A stretch of DNA of 64,000 nt, from positions 1,612,001-1,676,000 of the forward strand of contig NZ_UGYM01000002.1 in NCBI RefSeq assembly GCF_900456975.1, in the 5' to 3' direction. The notes under the pieces were generated by a model. It was not told where the DNA came from. It searched no databases and saw nothing but the letters and a program-made list of their open reading frames with translations. Made by a program: the position numbers and the translations under genes. This document shows, piece after piece, positions 39,180 to 46,099 of the stretch. The DNA comes from Shewanella baltica (GTDB taxonomy: Bacteria > Pseudomonadota > Gammaproteobacteria > Enterobacterales > Shewanellaceae). Positions within the stretch are counted from its first letter, which is position 1, and each line of letters begins with the position of its first letter.

Positions 39180-40655
39180 CTCATAATGGGGCAGAAGTGA
39201 ACTAAAGCAGCCAGTCGAATCTGTTTGCATCGTGATTTGAATATTGGCAGGTTAAGTCACTAATCCAGTTCAATCGTGTGTTCAGTTCGACCTGTTCTTA
39301 GACCACTATTTTCACCTTCATACGTGTCACCCGATAACATTACGCTTCATGCCCTGTCGTCAGCTTTAACCAATCCCAATACACATAATGAGCCGTGGGC
39401 AGTAATGCACTAATGCCGGTGATCGATGATGGCCGGTACGTAAGCGTGTTGTTCCTATGTTCCTGCCGCGTGTTAACACTGCAAGTGTGTCTGCTAATTT
39501 TATGCTGGCTAATTGCTTGTTGGGATAAAGGGATGGATAGGGCCGATGCCTAGCATTAATGTGCATGTTTACGTTTGTAAGCGGCTTTACCTGCAGGTGC
39601 GTTAGTCGTTCAGGCATTTACTCATGTCTGTGGGTGAAGCCGGCAATGTTAGGGCAGATATAGGCGTGTTGTGTGACGATGACGAGGGAGAATACCGCAC
39701 GTTTCCTTAGGTTAATTTGTTACTAATATGTTTTATTTATATAGGTCCATTACACCATTAGGGTTCAACAGTGCTTCGATGCGGCCTAGATAATCCCTAG
39801 ATCCCCTCAAAAAGTTGGGAGCACTCAAACCCATGCAGCAGTAGGGCTACAGGCGAGTCGTTGCATCAACCCTACAGGAGGATGCAACGGCTCGCTTTTG
39901 TTGCTGTTGTGTTAACGCTTGAAGGGCGTAAAGGGTAGGGTAAAAGGTGAGTTTTTTGGCAGTTCTGGGTGAATTGATGGCGCCTAAATGGATCCTTCTA
40001 TTCGGCTCACTGTTTCGGTCGCGGCCTCATCCTGCGAAGGCGTTATCAGCTCCCCGTTTTTAGTCATCGAAAGCAGGTGAACTGGGATGATCTGCACACT
40101 GTTTCTGGGTGATTGAACGCGTTTTTAGGCTCATGCTGCCTTAATCTGAATTGTTAGTGATATGTTTCTATTCAATAGGTGTTGTTCAGTGTCTTGCACC
40201 AATATGGTTCAACCGTTTTTTGATGCGGCCTAGATAATCCCTAGATAGCCTCAAAAAGTTGGGAGCACTCTAGCCCATGCAGCAGTAAGGCTACAGACGA
40301 GTCATTGCATCAACCCTAAGGAAGGATGCAATAGCGTGCATTTGTTGCTTTGGTGTTAAATGATGGCAATGGGGTGAAGAGGGTAAAAGCCAAGGTTTTA
40401 AACGGTTTTAGACGGTTTTAGGTGAATTGCTTCTGTCTAGGACTAGGCTCATTTTAACCGAGTGCCAGACTCGTTATCTTTACCTATATTAGTCATCCTG
40501 CATGGATAGGAATGGAGCGATGATCATGTGCAATTATGAGGAATTTTGATTTTCAGATGGGCGGATTTTGTGTCTCGCTGATGCTCACGGTTTGATTGAA
40601 ACCGAACGCGACACTTTATGATGATGAGAATCGCTCTCAACTCGATGTAGATGCG
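39180..40655. other. Gene-free region with two diverged copies of a 0.4-kb unit
   Basis: No frame here has gene-like features. A unit of about 430 bp at 39707-40138 is followed directly by a second, diverged copy (40139 to about 40530). The best-conserved block begins GCGGCCTAGATAATCCCTAG and ends in a hairpin. The region leads into the cos-like site, so it may be a remnant of the phage DNA once located between the lysis genes and cos. Confidence 0.55.
39853..39899 (+). terminator. Hairpin with T tail in repeat unit 1
   Basis: The 15-bp stem GCGAGTCGTTGCATC / GATGCAACGGCTCGC (one G-U pair) is followed by TTTT. The second unit keeps only the inner part of the stem (ATTGCATC / GATGCAAT, about 40309-40330). 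Confidence 0.65.
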
Positions 40656-40668
40656 AACCATTATCATC

Positions 40669-40710
40669 GCGGGTCCTTCCGGCGCGGTTGATTGCGGGGG
40701 CGGCGACACG
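40669..40710 (+). other. Lambda-type cos-like packaging site
   Basis: GCGGGTCCTTCCGGCG (40669-40684) contains the heptamer GGGTCCT known as the core of lambda cosQ. Fourteen bases on comes CGGGGGCGGCGACACG (40695-40710), which matches the lambda cosN cohesive-end region GGGCGGCGACCT in the first 10 of 12 bases. Distance cosQ to cosN is 27 bp here and 30 bp in lambda. The orientation agrees with rightward O-P-Q. No Nu1-type binding sites or terminase gene are seen to the right. Confidence 0.65.
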
Positions 40711-40739
40711 CAGTGCTTCACTACATATGAGGATTTTAG

Positions 40740-41612
40740 AGGGCTTGGTTGTTGTTTTATTAACGGGCTTTTAGGGGGCGTTCATAATTTTGAACGCTAT
40801 TTATGGCGTTGATTTTATTTGCTTATTATTCCTATTTCCTCAGGAGTTCAAAAAATAGGTGTGCTCTGATATACCAACTTCAACAGATCGATTTTGTGAT
40901 CCTTTGATCTTTGTTGAATGGGCCGATATTTTGCGTCTCTTGGTAAGCGAGTCACTATAAAGCGGAGAACAGGGAGGGGAGAAACCTACCTTTAGTTTGA
41001 ACACATCTGAGTGCCACCACCTAGGCATAGCGTTTCGTTCTAGCTTTATCCCAAAATCACTTAACTGATAACTAAATCATTCCAAATTTACTCACCGGTT
41101 AGTGCTGTATGTCATGACTGTTATTTTATGCAGTACTTAATCAATGCTTGCCACTGCAAAAAGCTCGCACTAATCAACTTGCAATCAAACAAACCATTGG
41201 TGGTATTGGCGAGTCCTTTGATTAAGGAGGACTGTTTGTGGTCATGTCCGCAATGCCAGCTAGGTCATTTGCAGTTTATTAGGCTGATAAGACCACAGGG
41301 ACTAGTGATGATTAACACTTAAAGTACTGCTAGTACGCATGTCAGGATAACCACTCCCTCAAGATGTAGCGTAATGACCGACAGCGAGAAGCAGCCAGCC
41401 TTATGGGGTTAGGGTGTGAGTGGCAGCCTGAATGTGGGCCCCAATGCTGTCAGCCAAGGTCAATAATTAGACGAAAATGAGCGTGGCAGAATGAGAAAGC
41501 TAAAACGATATCAAGTGATTACCCATCAAACTGTATAAAAAATCGCTACCGCAAAAAGGAAAATTCCTATAGCATCATTTATACCCATTTACACGGATGT
41601 GGCAGCGGCCAA
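40740..41612. other. Gene-poor region right of the cos-like site
   Basis: I see no well-supported gene. A 64-codon frame at 41128-41322 ends in LWSCPQCQLGHLQFIRLIRPQGL, which could be the C-terminal tail of a decayed transposase, but it has no ribosome site and is short. The terminase genes expected here in a lambdoid phage are absent. Confidence 0.45.
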
Positions 41613-41671
41613 GTCCAACAAGCGATTTATGCCCTGCAAACAGCGCAGCGCATAAATACTAAGACGTTATA
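41613..41671 (+). repeat. attC-like site upstream of cassette at 41.7 kb
   Basis: GTCCAAC (41613) and GTTATAT (41665) flank the perfect arms ATTTATGC / GCATAAAT. The partner left end of the preceding cassette is not found, which fits a deletion between 39.1 and 41.6 kb. Confidence 0.72.
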
Positions 41672-41687
41672 TTTCTTTGGAAGTCGC

Positions 41688-42044
41688 ATGAATAACGAAG
41701 CATTTGTTAATCTAATCAAAAAGCATTCTCGAGACTTTACTATTGATTGGGCTGAGGGAGATAACTCTGGTGTTACTAAAGAGGCTCAAGATTGGCAATC
41801 CAGTTTGTCCATTCAAGAGAAAGCTTTCTTACGAGAGATCGTTACTGAGGCATTAGATAATGGCATTGTTAATCTGCTTGAGATTATGGATGGAGTTCAC
41901 CCAGATAACTCTTGTCCCATAGAGGCGAGTGCAGGTAACAATAAAATTTCAGGCCAAGGATGTAAGCAACTTCATGACTTATATGCAGGCAAAATAGAAC
42001 AAGTGGAAGCATGCTCGCCCTTTGGGCTGGACCTCAGGCAATAG
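41688..42044 (+). CDS. Cassette: hypothetical acidic protein, 118 residues
   Basis: The protein MNNEAFVNLIKKHSRDFTIDWAEGDNSGVTKEAQDWQSSLSIQEKAFLREIVTEALDNGIVNLLEIMDGVHPDNSCPIEASAGNNKISGQGCKQLHDLYAGKI is hydrophilic and helical. Internal stretches (SIQEKAFLREIVTEALDNGI, then LLEIMDG) resemble the DUF2247/barstar-like small proteins loosely; I make no family call. It is framed by attC-like sites on both sides. Confidence 0.65.
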   Translation: MNNEAFVNLIKKHSRDFTIDWAEGDNSGVTKEAQDWQSSLSIQEKAFLREIVTEALDNGIVNLLEIMDGVHPDNSCPIEASAGNNKISGQGCKQLHDLYAGKIEQVEACSPFGLDLRQ

Positions 42045-42074
42045 TCACCTACGGCCTATGCTGCGGCGTTAACA
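41994..42074 (+). repeat. attC (partly decayed) of the 41.7-kb cassette
   Basis: The left core ATAGAAC (41994) is one base off the complement of GTTATAT (41665). The right core is GTTAACA (42068). Confidence 0.62.
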
Positions 42075-42102
42075 TTCGAAGAGAACATCAAAGGAAATAT
42101 AA

Positions 42103-42909
42103 ATGCCTCGAGTTTTGCTTTGCATATTGCTTCTCCTCTCTTTCAGCTCAAGCGCCATCGTGATTCGACACGACGTTGACGACTTAAAGTATCGAATTCA
42201 GGCTGCAGAGTTTCCAGCTCTCGCTGACATGCCTGTTGAGGGGCATGGCGTATTAATTGCGTCGCAATGGATTGTAACCGCCGCTCATGCGATCACATGG
42301 CAACCTGAAATCAAACAAATTATGGTGGGCGGTCTCCCCAGAGCCGTTGAGCGTATTGAGATACATCCTGGTTATAAAGCGCCCCCCAAACAACTACTCG
42401 AACAAGCACTGGTGACTTGGGATTGGACGCTGTTCAGGGTTCTACTCGCTTCATCGGATGATATCGCTCTGGTGAAATTAGCAAAGCCCATTACCGATGT
42501 CGCACCTGTGTCTATTTTTAGTAGCAATAGCGAGTTCGGACAAGTCGCTAAAATTATCGGAAAAGGCGCCACAGGGAATGGCGTGAGTGGCTATGAATTC
42601 AGCGCCCCTCATCGCACTGAAATACGCCAAGCCTTCAACAAAATCACCAGCGCGAATGGCCGCTGGCTCTGTTATCTGTTTGACAATTCTACAGAGTCTT
42701 TAGCACTTGAAGGAGGTTCTGGGAGTGGCGATAGTGGTGGTCCAGTCTTGATTGAGGGTAAAACCGAGTGGCAATTAGCCGGTCTTGCTTCTTGGACTGA
42801 TGCGCAAAGTGCCAACAGAACACTTGGGCAATATGGTCAGATCACTTGTAATGTCCGGTTAAGTCATTACCAAAAATGGATACAAGGCCTCATATCTGTA
42901 CAACTGTAA
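42103..42909 (+). CDS. Cassette: secreted trypsin-like serine protease (S1)
   Basis: The 268-residue protein begins with a signal peptide (MPRVLLCILLLLSFSSSA). The chymotrypsin-fold catalytic triad is complete: His in WIVTAAHAI (about residue 64), Asp in ASSDDIALVKLAKPI (about residue 125) and Ser in GGSGSGDSGGPVL (about residue 211). It should act in the periplasm or be secreted. The typical RIVNG activation site is replaced by SSAIVIRHDVDD, so the mature N-terminus may form by signal cleavage. It follows an attC right core by 29 bp, while its own right attC is decayed. Confidence 0.9.
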   Translation: MPRVLLCILLLLSFSSSAIVIRHDVDDLKYRIQAAEFPALADMPVEGHGVLIASQWIVTAAHAITWQPEIKQIMVGGLPRAVERIEIHPGYKAPPKQLLEQALVTWDWTLFRVLLASSDDIALVKLAKPITDVAPVSIFSSNSEFGQVAKIIGKGATGNGVSGYEFSAPHRTEIRQAFNKITSANGRWLCYLFDNSTESLALEGGSGSGDSGGPVLIEGKTEWQLAGLASWTDAQSANRTLGQYGQITCNVRLSHYQKWIQGLISVQL

Positions 42910-42966
42910 CATAATGCTGGCTACAAACGACAGCACACGGCTATAAAACAGATAGGAAGCATCGAT

Positions 42967-43347
42967 GTGAATCATTTGTATAGAGTTGTTCCTAAAGAAG
43001 ATTGGGTTGAGGCTCAGCGTTGCGGGCGTGTCCCTCGATGTCAGGCAGATAAACGGCGGGGCAGAGTTCATCTGAACGAATTGAAGGATGTGGAGCTTGT
43101 CGCGAACAGATGGTTTTCTGTTGAGGAAGATCCTGTCGTTCTTGAGATTGATGTTTCTGGGGTGGCGGAATATCTGAAATGGGAGGAGAGGACTGAGGAG
43201 CCTTTGGGTACCTGGCCAAATCTCTATGTTGAGGGCGTACCAGTTGAGAATGTGGTTCGAGCTTTTGCGTTAGACGCAAGGCCAGATGACGAAGGTGCTG
43301 TCTCGTTTCGGATTGGAAAAGCTCTGTCTGAGGAGTCTGTATTCTAA
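42967..43347 (+). CDS. DUF952-like protein
   Basis: The 126-residue protein follows the DUF952 pattern: LYRVVPKEDWVEAQRCGRVPRCQADKRRGRVHLNELKDVELVANRWF (the family reads 'iyri...eW..a...G......D...GfiHls...q'), then VVLEIDVSGVAEYLKWEERTEEPLGTWPNLYVEGVPVENVVRA (family 'l.Ll.id...l...l.we.......fPHlYg.l....V'). The fold is related to ADP-ribosyl-binding enzymes; function is uncharacterised. Codon use and GC are higher than in the flanking cassettes. The stop is at a TTCTAAC core-like sequence, but no right core was found. Confidence 0.7.
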   Translation: MNHLYRVVPKEDWVEAQRCGRVPRCQADKRRGRVHLNELKDVELVANRWFSVEEDPVVLEIDVSGVAEYLKWEERTEEPLGTWPNLYVEGVPVENVVRAFALDARPDDEGAVSFRIGKALSEESVF

Positions 43348-43772
43348 CTAAGCATTGGAGCACACTCTCTGCGCGACGCTAAATTAAAAAAGAGGGTCGG
43401 GTGAATATCTATTTTTCAGACTATTTCGGGGGCAGCTAATAAGAACTTGATGCTTATGGTGCATTTAATGTATCTCCCATAAACGACCTTCCTGTTTTTA
43501 TCGATCTATTTCTTCTTTTTTGGCAGTGAGAAAGATGAGTATCATTCATCAGTCATAGACTGTTAATTCCTTGTCTGCCGTAAAGCTAATGTCTTTGTTT
43601 ATGCAGGGATTACAGCAGAGTAAATCGAGCCAATTGAGTATTATTGAAGATAGACATTAGAACAGGTTCAATGAAAAATGGGTCATCTTGATTGATTTTG
43701 CATTTTTGACCCGCAGTTACTACATTTCAACGTAGCAGAATAGGTTGTTTATTTGCAAAGGAAAGCAGAACC
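43348..43772. other. Gene-free interval
   Basis: This is AT-rich sequence with no gene-like frame. GGGTCA (43680) and TGACCC (43706) flank a T-rich loop and could form a weak terminator. No attC is recognised. Confidence 0.5.
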
Positions 43773-44003
43773 ATGCTCTTCAGACCAGTGCGAGTCTTTG
43801 TCACAACATTACTTTTAACCGCTTTTAGCTTCTTAATCTTGTTTCTGGTGCAGTTGTCGGAACCTACCTGTGTTGATGATTTATCTGAACTAAAAGATGT
43901 CGTTGCAAAGATACACCAGACGGGTGACACCACCGCGGTGAATTTTGACGTGGGGTTTGATAAAGAAAAGAACCAATGGTGTTACATCGAAACATCACAA
44001 TAA
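43773..44003 (+). CDS. Hypothetical single-pass membrane/secreted protein, 76 residues
   Basis: ATG 43773 follows AAAGGAAAGCAGAACC. The N-terminus (MLFRPVRVFVTTLLLTAFSFLILFLVQLSE) is a signal anchor. The remaining about 45 residues are polar with two Cys (PTCVDDLS, NQWCYIE). Its function is unknown. It lies immediately before the SOS box of umuDC but appears to be a separate unit. Confidence 0.6.
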   Translation: MLFRPVRVFVTTLLLTAFSFLILFLVQLSEPTCVDDLSELKDVVAKIHQTGDTTAVNFDVGFDKEKNQWCYIETSQ

Positions 44004-44036
44004 TTCTTGCCAGTTAGCTAACAACGCCTATAATTA

Positions 44037-44052
44037 CTGTATATAAAAACAG
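44037..44052 (+). promoter_or_regulatory. LexA (SOS) box upstream of umuDC
   Basis: CTGTATATAAAAACAG is a near-perfect LexA operator (consensus CTGTATATATATACAG, 14 of 16) ending 12 bp before the umuD ATG at 44064. Confidence 0.92.
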
Positions 44053-44063
44053 TGGTGTTGACT

Positions 44064-44471
44064 ATGCGTATTATCCCTATCTATGCCAGTGCCGGTATCA
44101 CCGGCTTCGAAAGCCCTGCAGCTGAATATAGTCAGCTGGGTCTCAGCCTTGATGAGTTGTTAGTTGTGCATCCTAGCGCGACTTTTATTGGTGTCGCAAA
44201 AGGTGACTCAATGCAGGGCGTGGGCATTTTTTATGGCGATATATTGATTGTTGACCGTCAGGAAACTGCGCGTCATGGTGATGTGATTGTTGCCAATTTC
44301 AACGGTGAATTTGTATGTAAAATCCTCGATAAAACGCATCGCATGCTGCTGTCATCGAATGAACAGCACCTACCTCAGCCTATTCATGATTACGATAACT
44401 TTACCATTGAAGGTGTTGTTATTCGTTCTGTTCGTTGTCATCGCCAAAGTCCATTATTAGCGGATATCTGA
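44064..44471 (+). CDS. umuD: UmuD-type SOS mutagenesis protein
   Basis: The 135-residue UmuD-like S24 peptidase has catalytic Ser49 (GVAKGDSMQG) and Lys86 (GEFVCKIL), separated by 37 residues exactly as Ser60/Lys97 in E. coli. Autocleavage yields UmuD', the accessory subunit of DNA polymerase V. The cleavage region reads ASAGITGFESPAAEY: the bond aligned with E. coli Cys24-Gly25 is Thr13-Gly14, while Ala10-Gly11 is a canonical pair three residues earlier. It is SOS-controlled and overlaps umuC by one base (TGATG). Confidence 0.93.
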   Translation: MRIIPIYASAGITGFESPAAEYSQLGLSLDELLVVHPSATFIGVAKGDSMQGVGIFYGDILIVDRQETARHGDVIVANFNGEFVCKILDKTHRMLLSSNEQHLPQPIHDYDNFTIEGVVIRSVRCHRQSPLLADI

Positions 44472-45727
44472 TGTTTGCCTTGGTTGACGCCAACAGTTTT
44501 TATTGCAGTGCCGAGCAGGTATTTAGACCTGATTGGCGTGGTAAGCCAATGATTGTGTTGAGCAACAATGATGGCTGCATCGTAGCGGCAAACAAGCAAG
44601 CGAAAGAACGGGGTGTTCCTAAGTTTGCGCCATACTTTCAAGTCAAAGACCTGTGTACGAAATTAGGTGTCATTGTTTGTTCAAGTAACTATGAACTCTA
44701 TGCCGATTTATCTGCAAAGATGATGAATATCATTGGCCGATTTGCACCAGAGCAGCATGTCTATTCCATTGATGAAAGCTTTCTCTCCTTTAAAAATTGT
44801 TATCCCGCCATTAAGTGCTTACAAACCCAAGGCCAGTTGATTCGAAAAGCGGTTTGGAAAGAGACACGTTTACCGGTTTGTGTCGGCATAGGCTCAACAC
44901 TTACACTGGCTAAAGCGGCCAATCACGCGGCAAAGAAGTTACCTGGCTATCAGGGTGTGTGTGTTATTGATAATGAACAAGACAGGATTTCAATTTTACA
45001 ATCAATGAATGTGAATGATGTCTGGGGCATTGGGCGCAGGATAAGCAAAAAACTTGAATTGATGAACGTCAAGACCGCCTATGACTTAGCCAAAATCCCT
45101 GCAGGTTTAGCGCGGAAGCAATTTAGTATTGAAATAGAACGCACTGTGCGTGAACTTAATGGGCAAGCGTGCAAAGTGTGGGACGAGGCGAGGGCGGATA
45201 AGAAACAAATATTCTCAACTCGTAGTGTGGGCGAGCGTATTACCGAGTATGAAGATTTACTGCAAGCCTTAAGTAAACATGTGGCGATTGCTGCAGCGAA
45301 AGCGCGCAAGCAAGGTTCAAGCTGTAAAACCATGTTGTTGTTTGCTAGCAATTCTCCCTACGATGAACGCCCAACAGGCTTTAAGACCTTAGTGCACTTT
45401 GCTTGTGCCACCGATTGCAGCATTGAACTCACTCAAGGTATGACACAAGCAGCATCTCAACTTTTCCGTGCCGGTGTACGTTATTATAAAGTCGGTGTAG
45501 GTCTGATTGATTTGGTCAGCACCCAGCATGGCCAGTTAGATTTATTCAATGCTTCAAAAGCCAAACCAGCATTAATGAAGACTCTTGATGGCATTAATCA
45601 ACGTTATGGCACAGATACCTTATTCATTGCTGCCCAAGGTATCGAGCAAAAATGGGCCATGCGCCGTGATCTACTCACCCCACAGTACACCACCAATTGG
45701 TTAGATGTTCCCATCATTAACTGCTAA
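44471..45727 (+). CDS. umuC: UmuC-type Y-family DNA polymerase (Pol V catalytic subunit)
   Basis: The 418-residue translesion polymerase has the N-terminal MFALVDANSFYCSAEQVF (metal-binding Asp) and YSIDESFLSF (catalytic Asp-Glu, about residue 101) motifs. Palm and fingers are complete (VVLSNNDGCIVAANKQAKERGV-type), a helix-hairpin-helix region follows (VNDVWGIGRRISKKLELMNVKTAYDLAK), and the little-finger domain and C-terminus are intact. It forms Pol V with UmuD'2. Plasmid and element-borne homologues (RumB, ImpB, MucB) are common, and this copy is element-borne too. Confidence 0.95.
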   Translation: MFALVDANSFYCSAEQVFRPDWRGKPMIVLSNNDGCIVAANKQAKERGVPKFAPYFQVKDLCTKLGVIVCSSNYELYADLSAKMMNIIGRFAPEQHVYSIDESFLSFKNCYPAIKCLQTQGQLIRKAVWKETRLPVCVGIGSTLTLAKAANHAAKKLPGYQGVCVIDNEQDRISILQSMNVNDVWGIGRRISKKLELMNVKTAYDLAKIPAGLARKQFSIEIERTVRELNGQACKVWDEARADKKQIFSTRSVGERITEYEDLLQALSKHVAIAAAKARKQGSSCKTMLLFASNSPYDERPTGFKTLVHFACATDCSIELTQGMTQAASQLFRAGVRYYKVGVGLIDLVSTQHGQLDLFNASKAKPALMKTLDGINQRYGTDTLFIAAQGIEQKWAMRRDLLTPQYTTNWLDVPIINC

Positions 45728-45888
45728 ACATCTTTGTCATTCGCTAACTCCTATCAAACGGCTAGATAAGCATACAGTCGTATTCAAAATCTCAGTATTT
45801 AGAACGATTTTTATCCTCTACTCGTGCGTATTTACTCATTTCTTTTTAAAATAGCATTAAAATTAGTTAGTTATATCTTTTTTCAGTA

Positions 45889-46039
45889 GATAATAGGTTT
45901 GGGAAAAGTGCATGCACGTTTTTCCAGATAGAGTATTTGATAGAAAACTGATAAGTTCTTTACATACAGATAGTTAACTGTGCGCGTTTTCACTGCTCCA
46001 ACGAGATAAACACCTATGCGCATGAATAAAATATTAGCA
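45889..46039 (+). promoter_or_regulatory. Second attI-like site (attI'), no adjacent integrase
   Basis: This stretch is clearly homologous to the attI leader at about 28769-28919: GATAATAGGTTTGGGAAA, TTTTTCCAGAT, CTGATAAGTT, TGCGCGTTTT and AATAAAAT-TTAG occur in the same order and spacing. The palindrome is GTGCATGCAC here. The core reads ATTAGCA (46033) where attI has GTTAGGG. Its complement, TGCTAAC, occurs at 49942, closing the following cassette. Confidence 0.78.
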
Positions 46040-46099
46040 GAAAAATCAAAAGCTCGATCTTGGGTGTAATCTATGGGCCCTATAAAAATCGGAGAAAGA

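Noticed and set aside
39366..39617. An 83-codon minus-strand frame in the region between cassettes and the cos-like site
   Set aside because: No ribosome site, no recognisable motif and no conservation argument; treated as chance.
40524..40721. A 65-codon minus-strand frame covering the cos-like site
   Set aside because: It overlaps the cos motifs, has no gene-like start and contains repetitive Ile stretches; treated as chance. A Fur-box-like match in the same place (GATAATGGTTCGCATCTAC) scores only about 11 of 19 and was also dropped.
41128..41322. A 64-codon plus-strand frame ending CPQCQLGHLQFIRLIRPQ
   Set aside because: It recalls the Cys-rich tail of some transposases, but it is too short and has no start signal to call a gene or a specific remnant.
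44013..44022. GTTAGCTAAC before umuD, which looks like fused integron cores
   Set aside because: No attC arms surround it and no cassette pairing supports it; it is likely a chance palindrome.
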